Assembly (NCBI GenBank): GCA_028284265.1
Contig: JANQRZ010000015.1
Coordinates: 40,146 to 104,145 of the forward strand
Origin: Rhodothermales bacterium
GTDB taxonomy: Bacteria; Bacteroidota; Rhodothermia; Rhodothermales; JANQRZ01
Length of the DNA stretch: 64,000 nucleotides
Direction: 5' to 3'
A program made the position numbers and the translations under genes. Of the stretch, positions 44,490-53,630 are shown piece after piece; position 1 is the first letter of the stretch; each line of letters starts with the position of its first letter. A model generated the notes under the pieces. It had not been told where the DNA came from. It made no database searches and was given only the letters and a program-made list of their open reading frames with translations.

Positions 44490-45557
44490 CTACCATGTCT
44501 TGACGCGATACCGCACGCCTAGCTCGGCATACGTAAGCAGGTCGTTGCTGTTTTGCACAGGTTGCCCACCTTGCGAGTTGATGTGGTCCACAGCCGTGCC
44601 GGGGAATAGAAGCGTGGCGCTGAAGCCCATGAAGCCAGCAAGCGTTGGCGTTACTTCGATATCGAAGCCAAGGCCCGCTCGGGGACCGAAGCCCACCCGT
44701 GTGTTATTGTTGATTCGGCTGACTGAACCAGTGGCTCCCAACTCGACATACGACGAGAGGCGGCTTTGAATCGGATAGAACGCGCGACCCGCGAGAGAGA
44801 AGAGATGCACCGACTTGCTGGACGCATCAGGGTCGATCTGCGCACCGACTTCGCCCTCCCGGTCGGCGGACCGCAGGGTGAGCAGGCGGGGAATGTGGTG
44901 CAGTCGGTAGTCTAGGCTGGCGTCCAGCATCCGGTTGACGCTGAAGCTGGCCCCAAGGCTCAGGGACACGCCGCTGTTGTTGGTGAACTCACTGAGCCAC
45001 CATGCACCATCGACCCCGCGTTCGCCCCCATAGCTTCCGGCTCCGAGTGTGGCGTACACATACAGCGTTCGGGCTGTCCGAAACGCTGCTTGCGACTGAA
45101 ACGTTGATACTTCCTCCTCAACGGATACCTCGTCGACAAGAGGAAGCGTCTCTTGTGCAGCGAGGGCTTGTTCGCGCTCGATGCGAAGCGGCTCCTTGAT
45201 GGACTCAACGAGCGCCACATAAGCGGGCGGATCGAGGATGGGGTCGGGGATATAGTCGAACGAGACGTCCTCCAAGAGCCGGGTGATGACTTGCTCGGCC
45301 TCGGGGCGGTTGTCTTGCCGAAGGTAGACGAGTGTGAGGAGGCGGTGGACCTGGATGGATGTCTCCTCGTCCACATCAGGGCGGGTGACGCACTCGCGCA
45401 ACAAGGTCTCGGATACATCGAAGTCTTGATCGACATAGTACGCCTGAGCCGCGGCCAGCGAGGCGGTACAGGGAGCGTCATCCTGTGCGATCACGGGTGA
45501 GGTCCCGAGGAGGGCGAGGCACAGGCCGCCCACAAACGCCGTGTGCTTGAAGACCAT
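44490..45557 (-). CDS. Exported outer-membrane beta-barrel protein with helical N-terminal domain
   Basis: A 355-residue protein with signal peptide (AFVGGLCLALLGTSPVIAQ). Residues about 27-150 are helical with TPR-like character and two cysteines (DDAPCTASLAAAQAYYV; LLRECVTRP). Residues about 165-355 show amphipathic beta strands ending in an aromatic residue (YRVKTW), typical of a small outer-membrane barrel. No named family recognised. Same strand as, and about 90 bases downstream of, the two PEGA proteins, with which it may form a surface or envelope module. Confidence 0.7.
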   Translation of the reverse strand: MVFKHTAFVGGLCLALLGTSPVIAQDDAPCTASLAAAQAYYVDQDFDVSETLLRECVTRPDVDEETSIQVHRLLTLVYLRQDNRPEAEQVITRLLEDVSFDYIPDPILDPPAYVALVESIKEPLRIEREQALAAQETLPLVDEVSVEEEVSTFQSQAAFRTARTLYVYATLGAGSYGGERGVDGAWWLSEFTNNSGVSLSLGASFSVNRMLDASLDYRLHHIPRLLTLRSADREGEVGAQIDPDASSKSVHLFSLAGRAFYPIQSRLSSYVELGATGSVSRINNNTRVGFGPRAGLGFDIEVTPTLAGFMGFSATLLFPGTAVDHINSQGGQPVQNSNDLLTYAELGVRYRVKTW

Positions 45558-45644
45558 TCGACTATCAATCCGGTGAATGTAGTGGTAGTGAATGCCGTGC
45601 TGAGGCAGCGTGAGGGCATGCGTGAACCAGAAGGCGTTGGGGCA

Positions 45645-46757
45645 CTAGCGGGGGCTTAGGTCTGCCGTCAGCGAGGTCGGCTGGTCGGGCCTCACCTCGA
45701 CGGTACGTTCCCAAACGCCTAGCGCCGGGTGCTCGACCCGGATCCGATGCTCCCCGACCGGCAGCGTTACTTCGTAGCGGAGGTCAGTGTCGCGTGCGTG
45801 CAGGGTTCCATCAATGTAGATTGATCCCCACGGGTGAACGATGACACTCAACGATCCCGTTTGCGGCGCTGCCACAATAGGCGTCATCGCTGCCTGCACG
45901 GTGTTTTGTTGCCCCGCCTCGACGTTTACCTGGAACGTCTGCGTCTCGTGGTCTGGCAGCGTAAGCTCCACGATGTGAGCGCCTGCATCCACACGGTTTA
46001 GGTTTAGCGGCGTCGTGCCGACGCTTTGTCCGTCGAGGGTGACAGCGACGCCGGGCGGATCGGACGTGACTCGGATGGAGCCAGCCTGTGCGGGTGTAGG
46101 CTCTGGCGTAGCCGCTGGGTTTGTAGCCTGAGGAGGTGTTTGCACAGGACGCGGCGTGCGTGCGGATTGCTCCGGCTGTCCGGCTACCTGCGTAGCAAAC
46201 TCGACCTCAGACTCACCGTCTGTTTCGATGGGGGCAGACGGTATCAGGGTCACTGAGAGTCTTGCTCGCTGGCCGGACTCAAGGTAGACCAGCGAGTCGA
46301 TCGGTGCGTGACCGTCTTTCCGAATGGAGAGCACGTACCACTGCGAAGGGAGGCGGTCTCTGTAAACCGGTGTCTCGCCTGCCACCTGACCGTCAATCGT
46401 GACGGTGGCACCAGAGGGATAGGAGTCGATGTCCAGTATTGCCGATCCGATTCTGCTTTCGCTGATAGCCTCGGCGTTGGCGCGAATGGTCTGCTCTTGC
46501 TGGTGGATCAGCGCGCCGATCGTCTCCGCTGTGAGTTCCTCCGTGTCTGCCTGCGAGGAGAAGAACAGAAACCCGCCTGCGCCGAGCAGAATGGCGAGGA
46601 GTAAGCCGAATAGCAGGGCCGGTGGGATACGCGGAGCGAGCGGGGGAGGCGGAGCCTGAGAGACTCCCGGCAGCGCGTAGTTCGGTCCGTCCATAGGTTC
46701 AAAGGAACCCGCGGGAACACGTCGCTTCTTGCCAACCGATTGCTCGGGAGGGGTCAT
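45645..46757 (-). CDS. PEGA-domain membrane protein A
   Basis: About 370 residues from ATG 46757. Proline-rich cytoplasmic N-terminus, one membrane helix (ALLFGLLLAILLGAGGFLFF), an acidic/helical linker (ELTAETIGALIHQQEQ), then PEGA-type beta domains: ILDIDSYPSGATVTIDGQVA, IRVTSDPPGVAVTLDGQSVG and a third degenerate copy LSVIVHPWGSIYIDGTLHA, the second and third separated from the first by a Thr/Pro-rich stretch. PEGA domains are surface modules of unknown ligand, often attached to kinases or anchors. It is paralogous in layout to the gene at 47054. Confidence 0.85.
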   Translation of the reverse strand: MTPPEQSVGKKRRVPAGSFEPMDGPNYALPGVSQAPPPPLAPRIPPALLFGLLLAILLGAGGFLFFSSQADTEELTAETIGALIHQQEQTIRANAEAISESRIGSAILDIDSYPSGATVTIDGQVAGETPVYRDRLPSQWYVLSIRKDGHAPIDSLVYLESGQRARLSVTLIPSAPIETDGESEVEFATQVAGQPEQSARTPRPVQTPPQATNPAATPEPTPAQAGSIRVTSDPPGVAVTLDGQSVGTTPLNLNRVDAGAHIVELTLPDHETQTFQVNVEAGQQNTVQAAMTPIVAAPQTGSLSVIVHPWGSIYIDGTLHARDTDLRYEVTLPVGEHRIRVEHPALGVWERTVEVRPDQPTSLTADLSPR

Positions 46758-47053
46758 CACGTAGTGCGGAAATCAGTCTCTTACGCTGGAATGCCTGAAT
46801 CTGCGATTGGCTACTATCCGTTTATCGCAAGCAAGCTTGCCATCAGATAGGCAGAAACTACAGAACGAATAAACGGAATGAGTCGTTTCCCCCTAGAGGG
46901 AGAGTAAGACAATCCGGCAGAAAGCGCAAGGTACTATCAACACCTCCACAGACGCTTCCCTATTCCCGAGAGTGGCCTCCCGGCCACAAACCGGACCAAG
47001 CCTACAACGCACGGCAGACGCATTTCGTGCGATGCACCAGAAGCTACCGCTGC
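46758..47053. other. Intergenic gap between the two PEGA genes
   Basis: About 296 bases, more AT-rich than its surroundings. I see no gene. An 8-base inverted pair CCGTTTAT (46818-46825) and ATAAACGG (46869-46876) is present but is too short and far apart to call a terminator. Likely holds the promoter of the downstream PEGA gene. Confidence 0.5.
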
Positions 47054-48025
47054 TTAATTCGTCGGGAAGGCTCCTTTGACCACAGAGACAGCTTGGGCTG
47101 TCACTTCCGCTCGGTAGGACACCGGGGTCCGGCCTGGCAGCGTCAGTGTCACCACGTAGAAGCCGGGGCGAAGTCCACTGAGCGAGAGCGGGGCTTGCCC
47201 GTGGGGCACCCCATCTACGAGCACCTCTGCTCCAGCCGGGCTGGACGATACGGAAAGCGAGCCGGTGTGGCTCACGCGCTGAAGGACTTCTGGACTTGCG
47301 CTCTGGAAGGACGGAGGTGGTTCCGGTGCGGGACGCGGTGCAGTGGACCCACCGCCGGACGGGGTACCCGGTTGGGTGACACGAGCACTGGGAGTGCTGG
47401 ACGGGGTCTCTCGCCGCGTGGCAGGTACCGGCTCGACAGGCATCGCATCGGTGGAGGCAGCTACGTTCTCGCGGAAGGTCTCGTCAGGTAGTTCCAGCGG
47501 TTCGTCGGATTCATCAGCTGGGAAGAGCGACTCCATTGCCACGTTGAGGGCAAACACAGAACTGCTGGCGAGGTAGATAGCGGTGTCGAGCGGGGCGTGG
47601 TCGGGCAGTTGAAGCGTGACCCGGTAGAAATCAGGCCGGAGGTTGCCGAGTTCGATTGGTGTAACGCCGATGCGCGTGCCGTCGAGAAGAACCGTAGCCC
47701 CGACAGGCTCCGTGGTCAGGTGCAGCGTTGAGGGACGGGTCGGGGTCTCCCACCGCGTAGCGGAGGAGGGTTGGCCTGGAGAGGCGGCGTGTACCAGCGC
47801 CTGCACCTCGGCATCCGTCAGGTCAGTGCTCTCCTTTTCAGGGATGAAGAGAAGCCCTAGGCCGATGAGTAGGGCACCGACCAAGGTGCCGATAAACGCG
47901 AGCGGATGAATGCCCGCCCTCGGAGGCGGTGGTGGGGGCGTAGACGGAGCGAACGAGGGCGGTGCCGTCCGCGGCGGAGCCGTGGCCGGAGGGCGCGAGG
48001 CAGGATCGAGGAGCCGCTCGTTCAT
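47054..48025 (-). CDS. PEGA-domain membrane protein B
   Basis: About 323 residues from ATG 48025; the open frame extends to 48178, but the extra N-terminus reads as non-coding. Layout repeats that of the neighbour: proline-rich N-terminus, one membrane helix (LAFIGTLVGALLIGLGLLF), linker DLTDAEVQALVHAA, first PEGA domain (LHLTTEPVGATVLLDGTRIG), a Pro/Thr/Ser-rich spacer of about 90 residues, and a second PEGA domain (LSVSSSPAGAEVLVDGVPHG). The shared linker pattern (LTxxxxxALxH) argues for descent by duplication. Function unknown; probably envelope-anchored with PEGA domains on the periplasmic side. Confidence 0.8.
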   Translation of the reverse strand: MNERLLDPASRPPATAPPRTAPPSFAPSTPPPPPPRAGIHPLAFIGTLVGALLIGLGLLFIPEKESTDLTDAEVQALVHAASPGQPSSATRWETPTRPSTLHLTTEPVGATVLLDGTRIGVTPIELGNLRPDFYRVTLQLPDHAPLDTAIYLASSSVFALNVAMESLFPADESDEPLELPDETFRENVAASTDAMPVEPVPATRRETPSSTPSARVTQPGTPSGGGSTAPRPAPEPPPSFQSASPEVLQRVSHTGSLSVSSSPAGAEVLVDGVPHGQAPLSLSGLRPGFYVVTLTLPGRTPVSYRAEVTAQAVSVVKGAFPTN

Positions 48026-48273
48026 AAGGGTTAGGACCGATGGGTCTCCAGAGAGACCGTCGTCTTGATCTGTGGCAGATATAGCTCCTCTGCCGAGGTT
48101 CTGCAACGCCGGGGGGTATGAACGGTTGCAAATGTCACTACTATGCGCGCAGTCCTGACCGCATCGCGGTGAGACCACGTGGACAGCATGGACGAGGGGG
48201 AACAGGCTGTTCCCACCGTTCTAGAGAGAGAGACGGAGTGGGCCTATCGAACGGGACACGCCGTGCGTGGCAC

Positions 48274-50220
48274 TCAGGCAGCTTCGATGTGCTGCTCTTC
48301 TCCCATAAAGGCGAGCGCATGGTCCACAAGGCCATCGGGCCCGATGCCTACCTCGTCATGGAGTTCGCGCTGTGAGCCGTGCTCGACGAAATGGTCGGGG
48401 AGGCCGAGACGAAGCACGTCGGGCTGGGCGTCGGAGTGGTCCGCCAGCCATTCGAGGACCGCAGAGCCAGCGCCACCCACCACCACGCCGTCCTCGACGG
48501 TAATCACCTTGTCGAACGTGGCGAACACCTCGGTCAGAAGCTCGTGGTCGAGCGGCTTGCAGAAGCGGAGGTCGTAGTGGGCCGCGTCGATGCCGTGAGC
48601 GCGGAGCCGTTCGCGCGCTTCGTAGACGTATTGCCCGATGGCGCCGTAGGTCAGGAAGGCGATGTCTGTTCCATCTGCGATCTTTTGGCCTTGGCCGATC
48701 TCGATAGGCTCGAAGCCTTCGCGTAGGGGCATACCCGTAGCCGCACCGCGTGGATAGCGAATGGCAAACGGGCCATCGTCGTACCCAGCCGCCGTGAACA
48801 TCAGGTCGCGGAGGTCCTGCTCGTCGAGCGGGGCGGCACAGACGATATGTGGGACGCAGCGCAGATAGGCCACATCGAGTGCGCCGTGATGCGTCGGGCC
48901 GTCGGCTCCGGCGACGCCTGCGCGGTCCATGCAGAAGACGACCGGAAGGTCCTGAAGCGCTACGTCGTGGATGATGCCGTCGTAGGCGCGCTGGAGGAAG
49001 GTCGAGTAGATCGCCACGAATGGTTTCAGCCCTTGCGTGGCGAGACCGGCGGCGAAGACGACGCCGTGCATCTCGGCGATGCCCACATCGAAGGCCCGGT
49101 CCGGCATCTCGGCGATCATGTACTTCAGGCTCGTCCCGCTCGGCATCGCCGCCGTGATCCCGACGATGCGCTCGTCTTGTTTGGCGAGGTCGATCATCGT
49201 GTGGCCGAACACATCCTGCCACTTCGGCGGTTTCGTGCCGTTGGACGTGGCGACGGCGAGGCTCTTGCCCGTGACCTTGTCGAAAGGCGAGCCGGAAGCG
49301 TGCCACTTGACCTGGTCCGCCTCGGCGGGGGCGAAGCCCTTGCCCTTCGTCGTGAGCGTGTGCAGCAAGATCGGGCCTTTGAGGTCTTTCAGGTTCTGCA
49401 GCCGGTCCACGAGCGCGTTGACATCGTGCCCGTCGATGGGGCCGAAGTAGCGGAAGCCGAGTGCCTCGAACAGCATGCCCGGCGTGAGCGTGGCCTTGAG
49501 ACCGTTCTCGACGCGGGCGGCGATCTTCTGGAGCGTTCCGCCGCCGACGCCGCGCAATTTCTCTAGGATCGTCCAGACATCGTCCCGCAGTTCGTTCCAG
49601 ATTTTGCCCGAGGCGACCGAGGCGAGGTATTCGTTGAGCGCACCCACGTTGGGGTCGATGCTCATCCGGTTGTCGTTGAGGATCACGAGCAGGTCGGTCC
49701 CGGCAGTGCCTGCGTTGTTGAGCCCCTCGAACGCGAGGCCGCCCGTCATCGCCCCGTCGCCGATGATGGCGACGACCTTCTCATTGGTGCCTTTGATGTC
49801 GCGCGCCTTCGCCATGCCGAGCGCGGCGGAGATCGACGTGCTGGCGTGCGCTACGCCGAAGGTGTCGTACTCGCTCTCGGAGCGCTTCGGGAAGCCAGAG
49901 AGGCCGCCATACTTCCGCTGCGTCGGGAAGTTGTCGCGGCGACCTGTGATGATCTTGTGCCCGTAGGCCTGGTGCCCCACGTCCCACACGAGTTGATCGT
50001 GCGGCGTATCGAACACGTAGTGCGCCGCGACTGTCATCTCGACGACGCCGAGGGAGGCCCCGAAGTGCCCGCCGTGGACGGCCACAACGTCGATGATGTA
50101 GTCGCGGAGTTCGTCGCAGACCTGCTGGAGTTGGTCTTCGGAGAGCGCTCGCAGGTCCGCCGGGCTGTCGATCCGGGCGAGGAGCGTGCCGGGCGTGAAC
50201 ATCACATCGGCGGAAGGCAT
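48274..50220 (-). CDS. dxs: 1-deoxy-D-xylulose-5-phosphate synthase
   Basis: About 648 residues from ATG 50220 (a TTG two codons upstream is less likely). Thiamine diphosphate enzyme that starts the MEP pathway to isoprenoids. Motifs: HGGHFGASLGVVEMTVAAHY, DVGHQAYGHKIITGR, the ThDP site VVAIIGDGAMTGGLAFEGLN with NDNRMSIDPNVGA, and PTHHGALDVAYLRCVPH followed by IRYPRGAA. Length fits the family. Isoprenoids supply quinones, undecaprenyl phosphate and the carotenoids usual in this group. Confidence 0.97.
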   Translation of the reverse strand: MPSADVMFTPGTLLARIDSPADLRALSEDQLQQVCDELRDYIIDVVAVHGGHFGASLGVVEMTVAAHYVFDTPHDQLVWDVGHQAYGHKIITGRRDNFPTQRKYGGLSGFPKRSESEYDTFGVAHASTSISAALGMAKARDIKGTNEKVVAIIGDGAMTGGLAFEGLNNAGTAGTDLLVILNDNRMSIDPNVGALNEYLASVASGKIWNELRDDVWTILEKLRGVGGGTLQKIAARVENGLKATLTPGMLFEALGFRYFGPIDGHDVNALVDRLQNLKDLKGPILLHTLTTKGKGFAPAEADQVKWHASGSPFDKVTGKSLAVATSNGTKPPKWQDVFGHTMIDLAKQDERIVGITAAMPSGTSLKYMIAEMPDRAFDVGIAEMHGVVFAAGLATQGLKPFVAIYSTFLQRAYDGIIHDVALQDLPVVFCMDRAGVAGADGPTHHGALDVAYLRCVPHIVCAAPLDEQDLRDLMFTAAGYDDGPFAIRYPRGAATGMPLREGFEPIEIGQGQKIADGTDIAFLTYGAIGQYVYEARERLRAHGIDAAHYDLRFCKPLDHELLTEVFATFDKVITVEDGVVVGGAGSAVLEWLADHSDAQPDVLRLGLPDHFVEHGSQRELHDEVGIGPDGLVDHALAFMGEEQHIEAA

Positions 50221-50370
50221 CGGCAAAATGGAAGGTGGGAGAGGTCAGGGCAAATCATGAGCAGTCGTCGCCCGGCGAAATATACTGGCAGGCAACATGG
50301 GAAACGCCTACCGTGCGTTGACGCGAGGGCCGGGAGGAGGTTTCAATATAAACTGAAAGATAGAAGGGGT

Positions 50371-50389
50371 CTGTGGATACTTTCCACAG
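50371..50389. other. Small perfect hairpin with DnaA-box-like arms
   Basis: CTGTGGA-TACTT-TCCACAG, a 7-bp stem with a 5-base loop, about 70 bases before the phosphatase gene. The arms resemble the DnaA box TTATCCACA on each strand with one or two mismatches. The flank 50343-50365 is AT-rich. No other boxes or replication genes are nearby. Most likely a leader hairpin. Confidence 0.45.
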
Positions 50390-50458
50390 ATTCTGCGCAT
50401 CCTGGTCCTGCCTCACGGCATAGAATGCGACCTCTTACTTTCACCATGTTGCTCGCCT

Positions 50459-50974
50459 ATGGCCCGCTCGTCTTCCGATCCCATCCGTGTCCTGTTCGTC
50501 TGCCTCGGGAATATTTGCCGCAGCCCGCTCGCCGAAGGCTATTTCCAGCACCTCGTCAACGAGCAGGGGTTGGCTGACCGCTTCGAGATCGACTCGGCAG
50601 GCACCGGGCCGTGGCATGTTGGCGATCCGCCGGACGCGAGGATGCGCTCGACGGCCCGCCGCCGGGGGGTCAGCCTCGAAGACCTGCGCGGACGTCAACT
50701 GGAGCGGCTTGACTTGCAGCGCTTCGACCACATCTTCGTGATGGACAAGTCAAATCTGCACGATACGCTCGCGCTCGACCCGTCGGGCGATCACAGCACT
50801 CGCGTGCGTCTCTTCCGCGAGTTTGACCCCGAGCCGGAGACCTACCAAGTGCCGGACCCCTACACGGGCGGGCAGGCCGGTTTCGAGCACGTCTACGACA
50901 TCGTCGAGCGCACGAGTCGCGCCATCCTCGACCGCTTCAAAGAGATCTACGATCTCGACGGGCAGGCAGCGTAA
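50459..50974 (+). CDS. Low-molecular-weight phosphatase (LMW-PTP family)
   Basis: A 171-residue cytoplasmic phosphatase. The active-site loop FVCLGNICRSPLAEG (Cys-x5-Arg-Ser) and the catalytic acid in VPDPYTGGQAGFEHVYDI are complete, as is the DSAGTGPWHVGDPPD segment. Next to a fructosamine kinase gene with a one-base TAATG overlap, so it may serve sugar-phosphate or ribulosamine-phosphate removal instead of phosphotyrosine signalling; adjacent pairs of this kind have been linked to protein deglycation. Confidence 0.95.
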   Translation: MARSSSDPIRVLFVCLGNICRSPLAEGYFQHLVNEQGLADRFEIDSAGTGPWHVGDPPDARMRSTARRRGVSLEDLRGRQLERLDLQRFDHIFVMDKSNLHDTLALDPSGDHSTRVRLFREFDPEPETYQVPDPYTGGQAGFEHVYDIVERTSRAILDRFKEIYDLDGQAA

Positions 50975-51849
50975 TGCTACCTGAACCTGTCGCCGATGCG
51001 TTGCGTGTTCATGTCGGTGCAGTGCGGCAGACGGAATCGATCGAGGGTGGCTGCATCGCCCACGCGACGCGCATCGAGACGGATCGGGGGCGGTTCTTCT
51101 TGAAGTGGAGTGACGGCGATGCAGGGCTCTCCTTCGAGGCGGAGGCCGCCGGACTGAAAGTGTTGCGGGACGCGGGCTCACCGCTGTGGATTCCTGAGGT
51201 GATCGCCGTGCAAAACGCAAGCGGCCTGCGACCGGGCTTTCTGCTGATGGAGTGGGTCGAGCAAGGGGCGAGGAGCGACATGTTCGGGCATCGCTTCGGC
51301 GAGGGGCTAGCCGCGATACACCGGCATACGGCGGAAGACGGTCAGTACGGGTTCGAGCGGGACAACTTCATCGGTCGGCTTCCGCAGCGAAACGGGAGAG
51401 CGGAACGCTGGCCCGACTTCTTCCGCTCGCGGCGTTTGGAGCCGCAGGTTGCCCTCGCCCGAGACCAAGGCCGGTGGAACGCTGCGTGGAACACCCTCGC
51501 CAATGGTCTTCTCGACAGGCTCGATGAACTACTGCCCGCATCGCCGCCTGCCTCCGTCCTCCACGGCGATTTATGGAGCGGCAACGTGCTCGCGGCCTCG
51601 GACGGTCGCGCCGCGCTGATCGACCCCGCGACCTACTTCGGCCACCGCGAGACGGACCTCGCCATGATGGAGCTATTCGGCGGGTTCGATCAACGGTTCT
51701 ACGATGCGTACCGAGCGTTCTGGCCGCTGGAGCCGGGCTACGCCGAGCGGCGCGAGGTCTACAACCTGTACCACCTCATCAATCACCTCAACCACTTCGG
51801 CGAGGGCTATGCCGCAGGCGTTGAGCGGACGCTGAACCGGTTTAGCTGA
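50974..51849 (+). CDS. Fructosamine kinase family protein
   Basis: A 291-residue kinase of the fructosamine/ribulosamine 3-kinase family. Nucleotide region FFLKWSDGDAGLSFEAEAAG, GFLLMEWVEQG, catalytic VLHGDLWSGNVLAASDGRAA and metal-binding ALIDPATYFGHRETDLAMME are intact. C-terminal YNLYHLINHLNHFGEGY is characteristic. It phosphorylates sugars attached to amino groups of proteins or free amines, destabilising the adduct so that the amine is released. Start overlaps the phosphatase stop; the 3' end overlaps that of the convergent HAD gene by 8 bases. Confidence 0.95.
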   Translation: MLPEPVADALRVHVGAVRQTESIEGGCIAHATRIETDRGRFFLKWSDGDAGLSFEAEAAGLKVLRDAGSPLWIPEVIAVQNASGLRPGFLLMEWVEQGARSDMFGHRFGEGLAAIHRHTAEDGQYGFERDNFIGRLPQRNGRAERWPDFFRSRRLEPQVALARDQGRWNAAWNTLANGLLDRLDELLPASPPASVLHGDLWSGNVLAASDGRAALIDPATYFGHRETDLAMMELFGGFDQRFYDAYRAFWPLEPGYAERREVYNLYHLINHLNHFGEGYAAGVERTLNRFS

Positions 51850-52528
51850 CGAGCAGATCGAGGACCGCGTCGGTGTCGGCGAGGCTGTTGAGCAGAACAT
51901 CTGGTTCATGCTCGGCGAGGGTTGCCCGGTCGAACTTCCCGGTGGCGACGGCGACGACGCGGGCACCATGTACGCGGGCGCACTCGATGTCGCGTGGCGT
52001 GTCACCGATCACGATGATGTCATGGGCCTCAAACGACCGTCCGGCGTGTGCAGTAGCCCGTTCGGCAGCGATGGCCGGGAGTGCGTTGCGGTCTTCGTGG
52101 TCACTTCCGAACGCGCCGAACGGGAAGTGGGTCTCGTTCAGTCCGATGGCTCCGACTTTGAGGTAGGCCATCTCATTGAGGTTGCCGGTCAGGAGAGCAA
52201 GCTGTACGCGGTCGTCAGGGTGCAAGCGCTCAATGAGAGTGGTGGCTCCATCCAGTTCATCGGTGCCTGCGGGATCGAAGACGCGGTGCATCGTCTGGCG
52301 GAATGCCTCGACGGCCTCGGCGAAGCGGCCGTTGGTCCACGTATCGTCCGCACCGTTGTACGTCAGCACCTCGCGCAGAATCTGCGGATCGGTCTTGCCT
52401 GAGAACGAAATGCCCTCGGTGGAGATAGGCTGTCCGACGAGATCGGAGAGGGCGGACTCGACGACGCCTCGGCCCGCGCCGTTGGTGGTCAGGAGGGTGC
52501 CGTCGATATCGAACAGGAGAAGCTTCAT
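51842..52528 (-). CDS. HAD family hydrolase (phosphoglycolate-phosphatase-like)
   Basis: About 228 residues from ATG 52528, which directly opens with motif I (LLLFDIDGTLLTTNGAG); the longer open frame adds an arginine-rich non-coding stretch. Motif II is LLTGNL, motif III the Lys around AYLKVGAIGL, motif IV IVIGDTPRDIECARVHGARV. A cap domain of helices lies between. Substrate unknown; phosphoglycolate or small sugar phosphates are plausible. Its start overlaps the stop of rfbB (ATGA, 52525-52528), so it is the second gene of that transcript. Confidence 0.9.
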   Translation of the reverse strand: MKLLLFDIDGTLLTTNGAGRGVVESALSDLVGQPISTEGISFSGKTDPQILREVLTYNGADDTWTNGRFAEAVEAFRQTMHRVFDPAGTDELDGATTLIERLHPDDRVQLALLTGNLNEMAYLKVGAIGLNETHFPFGAFGSDHEDRNALPAIAAERATAHAGRSFEAHDIIVIGDTPRDIECARVHGARVVAVATGKFDRATLAEHEPDVLLNSLADTDAVLDLLVS

Positions 52529-53583
52529 CGGGCGTCGTATTGCGTGGCGTAGTAATCGCGGTAGGAGGCGTCGGCGACGGCGTCTAGCCACTCGGCATTG
52601 TCGAGATACCAGCCGACCGTCTCGCGCAGTCCCGCCTCGAACGAGTGGGCAGGACGCCAGTTCAGGGTTCGCTCGATCTTCGCCGGGTCCATCGCGTAGC
52701 GCCAGTCATGGCCGGGGCGGTCGGTGACGAAGGTGATGAGATCGCGGGCCGTCCCCGGTGCCCGTCCGAGGTGCTCGTCCACGAGGTCGGCCAGCGTCTC
52801 CACGACCTCGATGTTGCGCCGCTCGGCCCGCCCCCCGATAGCGTAGGTCTCGCCGGTCTGCCCCTCACGGAGGATAAGGTCGAGTGCGTCGACGTGGTCG
52901 GCGACGTGGAGCCAGTCGCGGGTGTTTTTGCCCCGACCGTAGACGGGGAGCGGCTCGCCCGCCGCGGCGTTGCGGATCACGAGCGGGACGAGCTTTTCGG
53001 GGAATTGGAATGGGCCGTAGTTGTTCGAGCAGTTCGAGATCGTGACCGGCAAGCCGTAGGTGTGGTGGTAGGCTCTCGCGAGATGGTCGCTCCCGGCTTT
53101 CGAGGCGGAGTAAGGGCTGCGCGGGTCATAGGGCGTGGCCTCGTCGAAGGCCCCGGTGTCGCCGAGTGAGCCAAAGACCTCGTCGGTCGAGACGTGGTGG
53201 AAGCGCACATCGTCGCGGTCACCCCATGCTTGCCGCGCCGCTTCCAAGAGCGTCGCCGTCCCGACGACGTTGGTGCGGACGAATGCGAGCGGGTCGAGGA
53301 TCGAGCGGTCTACATGGCTCTCGGCGGCGAAGTGGACGACCGTGTCGAAGCGGTGCTCGTCGAACAACTGGCGGACGAGGTCGGCGTCGGCTATGTCGCC
53401 GTGGACGAACGTGTAGTTCGGCGCGTCCTCGATGGATTGCAAGTTGAGCAGATTCCCGGCGTAGGTCAGCAGGTCGAGGTTGACGAACTGTACCTTGGGG
53501 TAGCGTGGGACGAGGGCGAGCAGGAAGTTCGACCCGATGAACCCGGCCCCGCCGGTGACGAGGACGGACCGTGGCTGGTGCAT
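52525..53583 (-). CDS. rfbB: dTDP-glucose 4,6-dehydratase
   Basis: About 352 residues from ATG 53583. Short-chain dehydrogenase/epimerase fold with VLVTGGAGFIGSNFLLALV, DLLTYAGNLLNL, VVHFAAESHVDRSI and the catalytic YxxxK in PYSASKAGSDHLARAYHHTY; NCSNNYGPFQFPEKLVPLVI, GRGKNTRDWLHVADHVDAL and ITFVTDRPGHDWRYAMD are specific to RfbB/RmlB. It makes dTDP-4-keto-6-deoxyglucose for surface-polysaccharide sugars. Other rml genes are not in the window. The gene heads a two-gene transcript with the HAD hydrolase. Confidence 0.95.
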   Translation of the reverse strand: MHQPRSVLVTGGAGFIGSNFLLALVPRYPKVQFVNLDLLTYAGNLLNLQSIEDAPNYTFVHGDIADADLVRQLFDEHRFDTVVHFAAESHVDRSILDPLAFVRTNVVGTATLLEAARQAWGDRDDVRFHHVSTDEVFGSLGDTGAFDEATPYDPRSPYSASKAGSDHLARAYHHTYGLPVTISNCSNNYGPFQFPEKLVPLVIRNAAAGEPLPVYGRGKNTRDWLHVADHVDALDLILREGQTGETYAIGGRAERRNIEVVETLADLVDEHLGRAPGTARDLITFVTDRPGHDWRYAMDPAKIERTLNWRPAHSFEAGLRETVGWYLDNAEWLDAVADASYRDYYATQYDAR

Positions 53584-53630
53584 GCGAGCGGCAAGTGAGT
53601 TCAAGAGACCGGGGAAATTACCCCCATCGC

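Noticed and set aside
50371..50389. Replication origin
   Set aside because: One hairpin with approximate DnaA boxes, no cluster of boxes and no dnaA, dnaN or gidA nearby.
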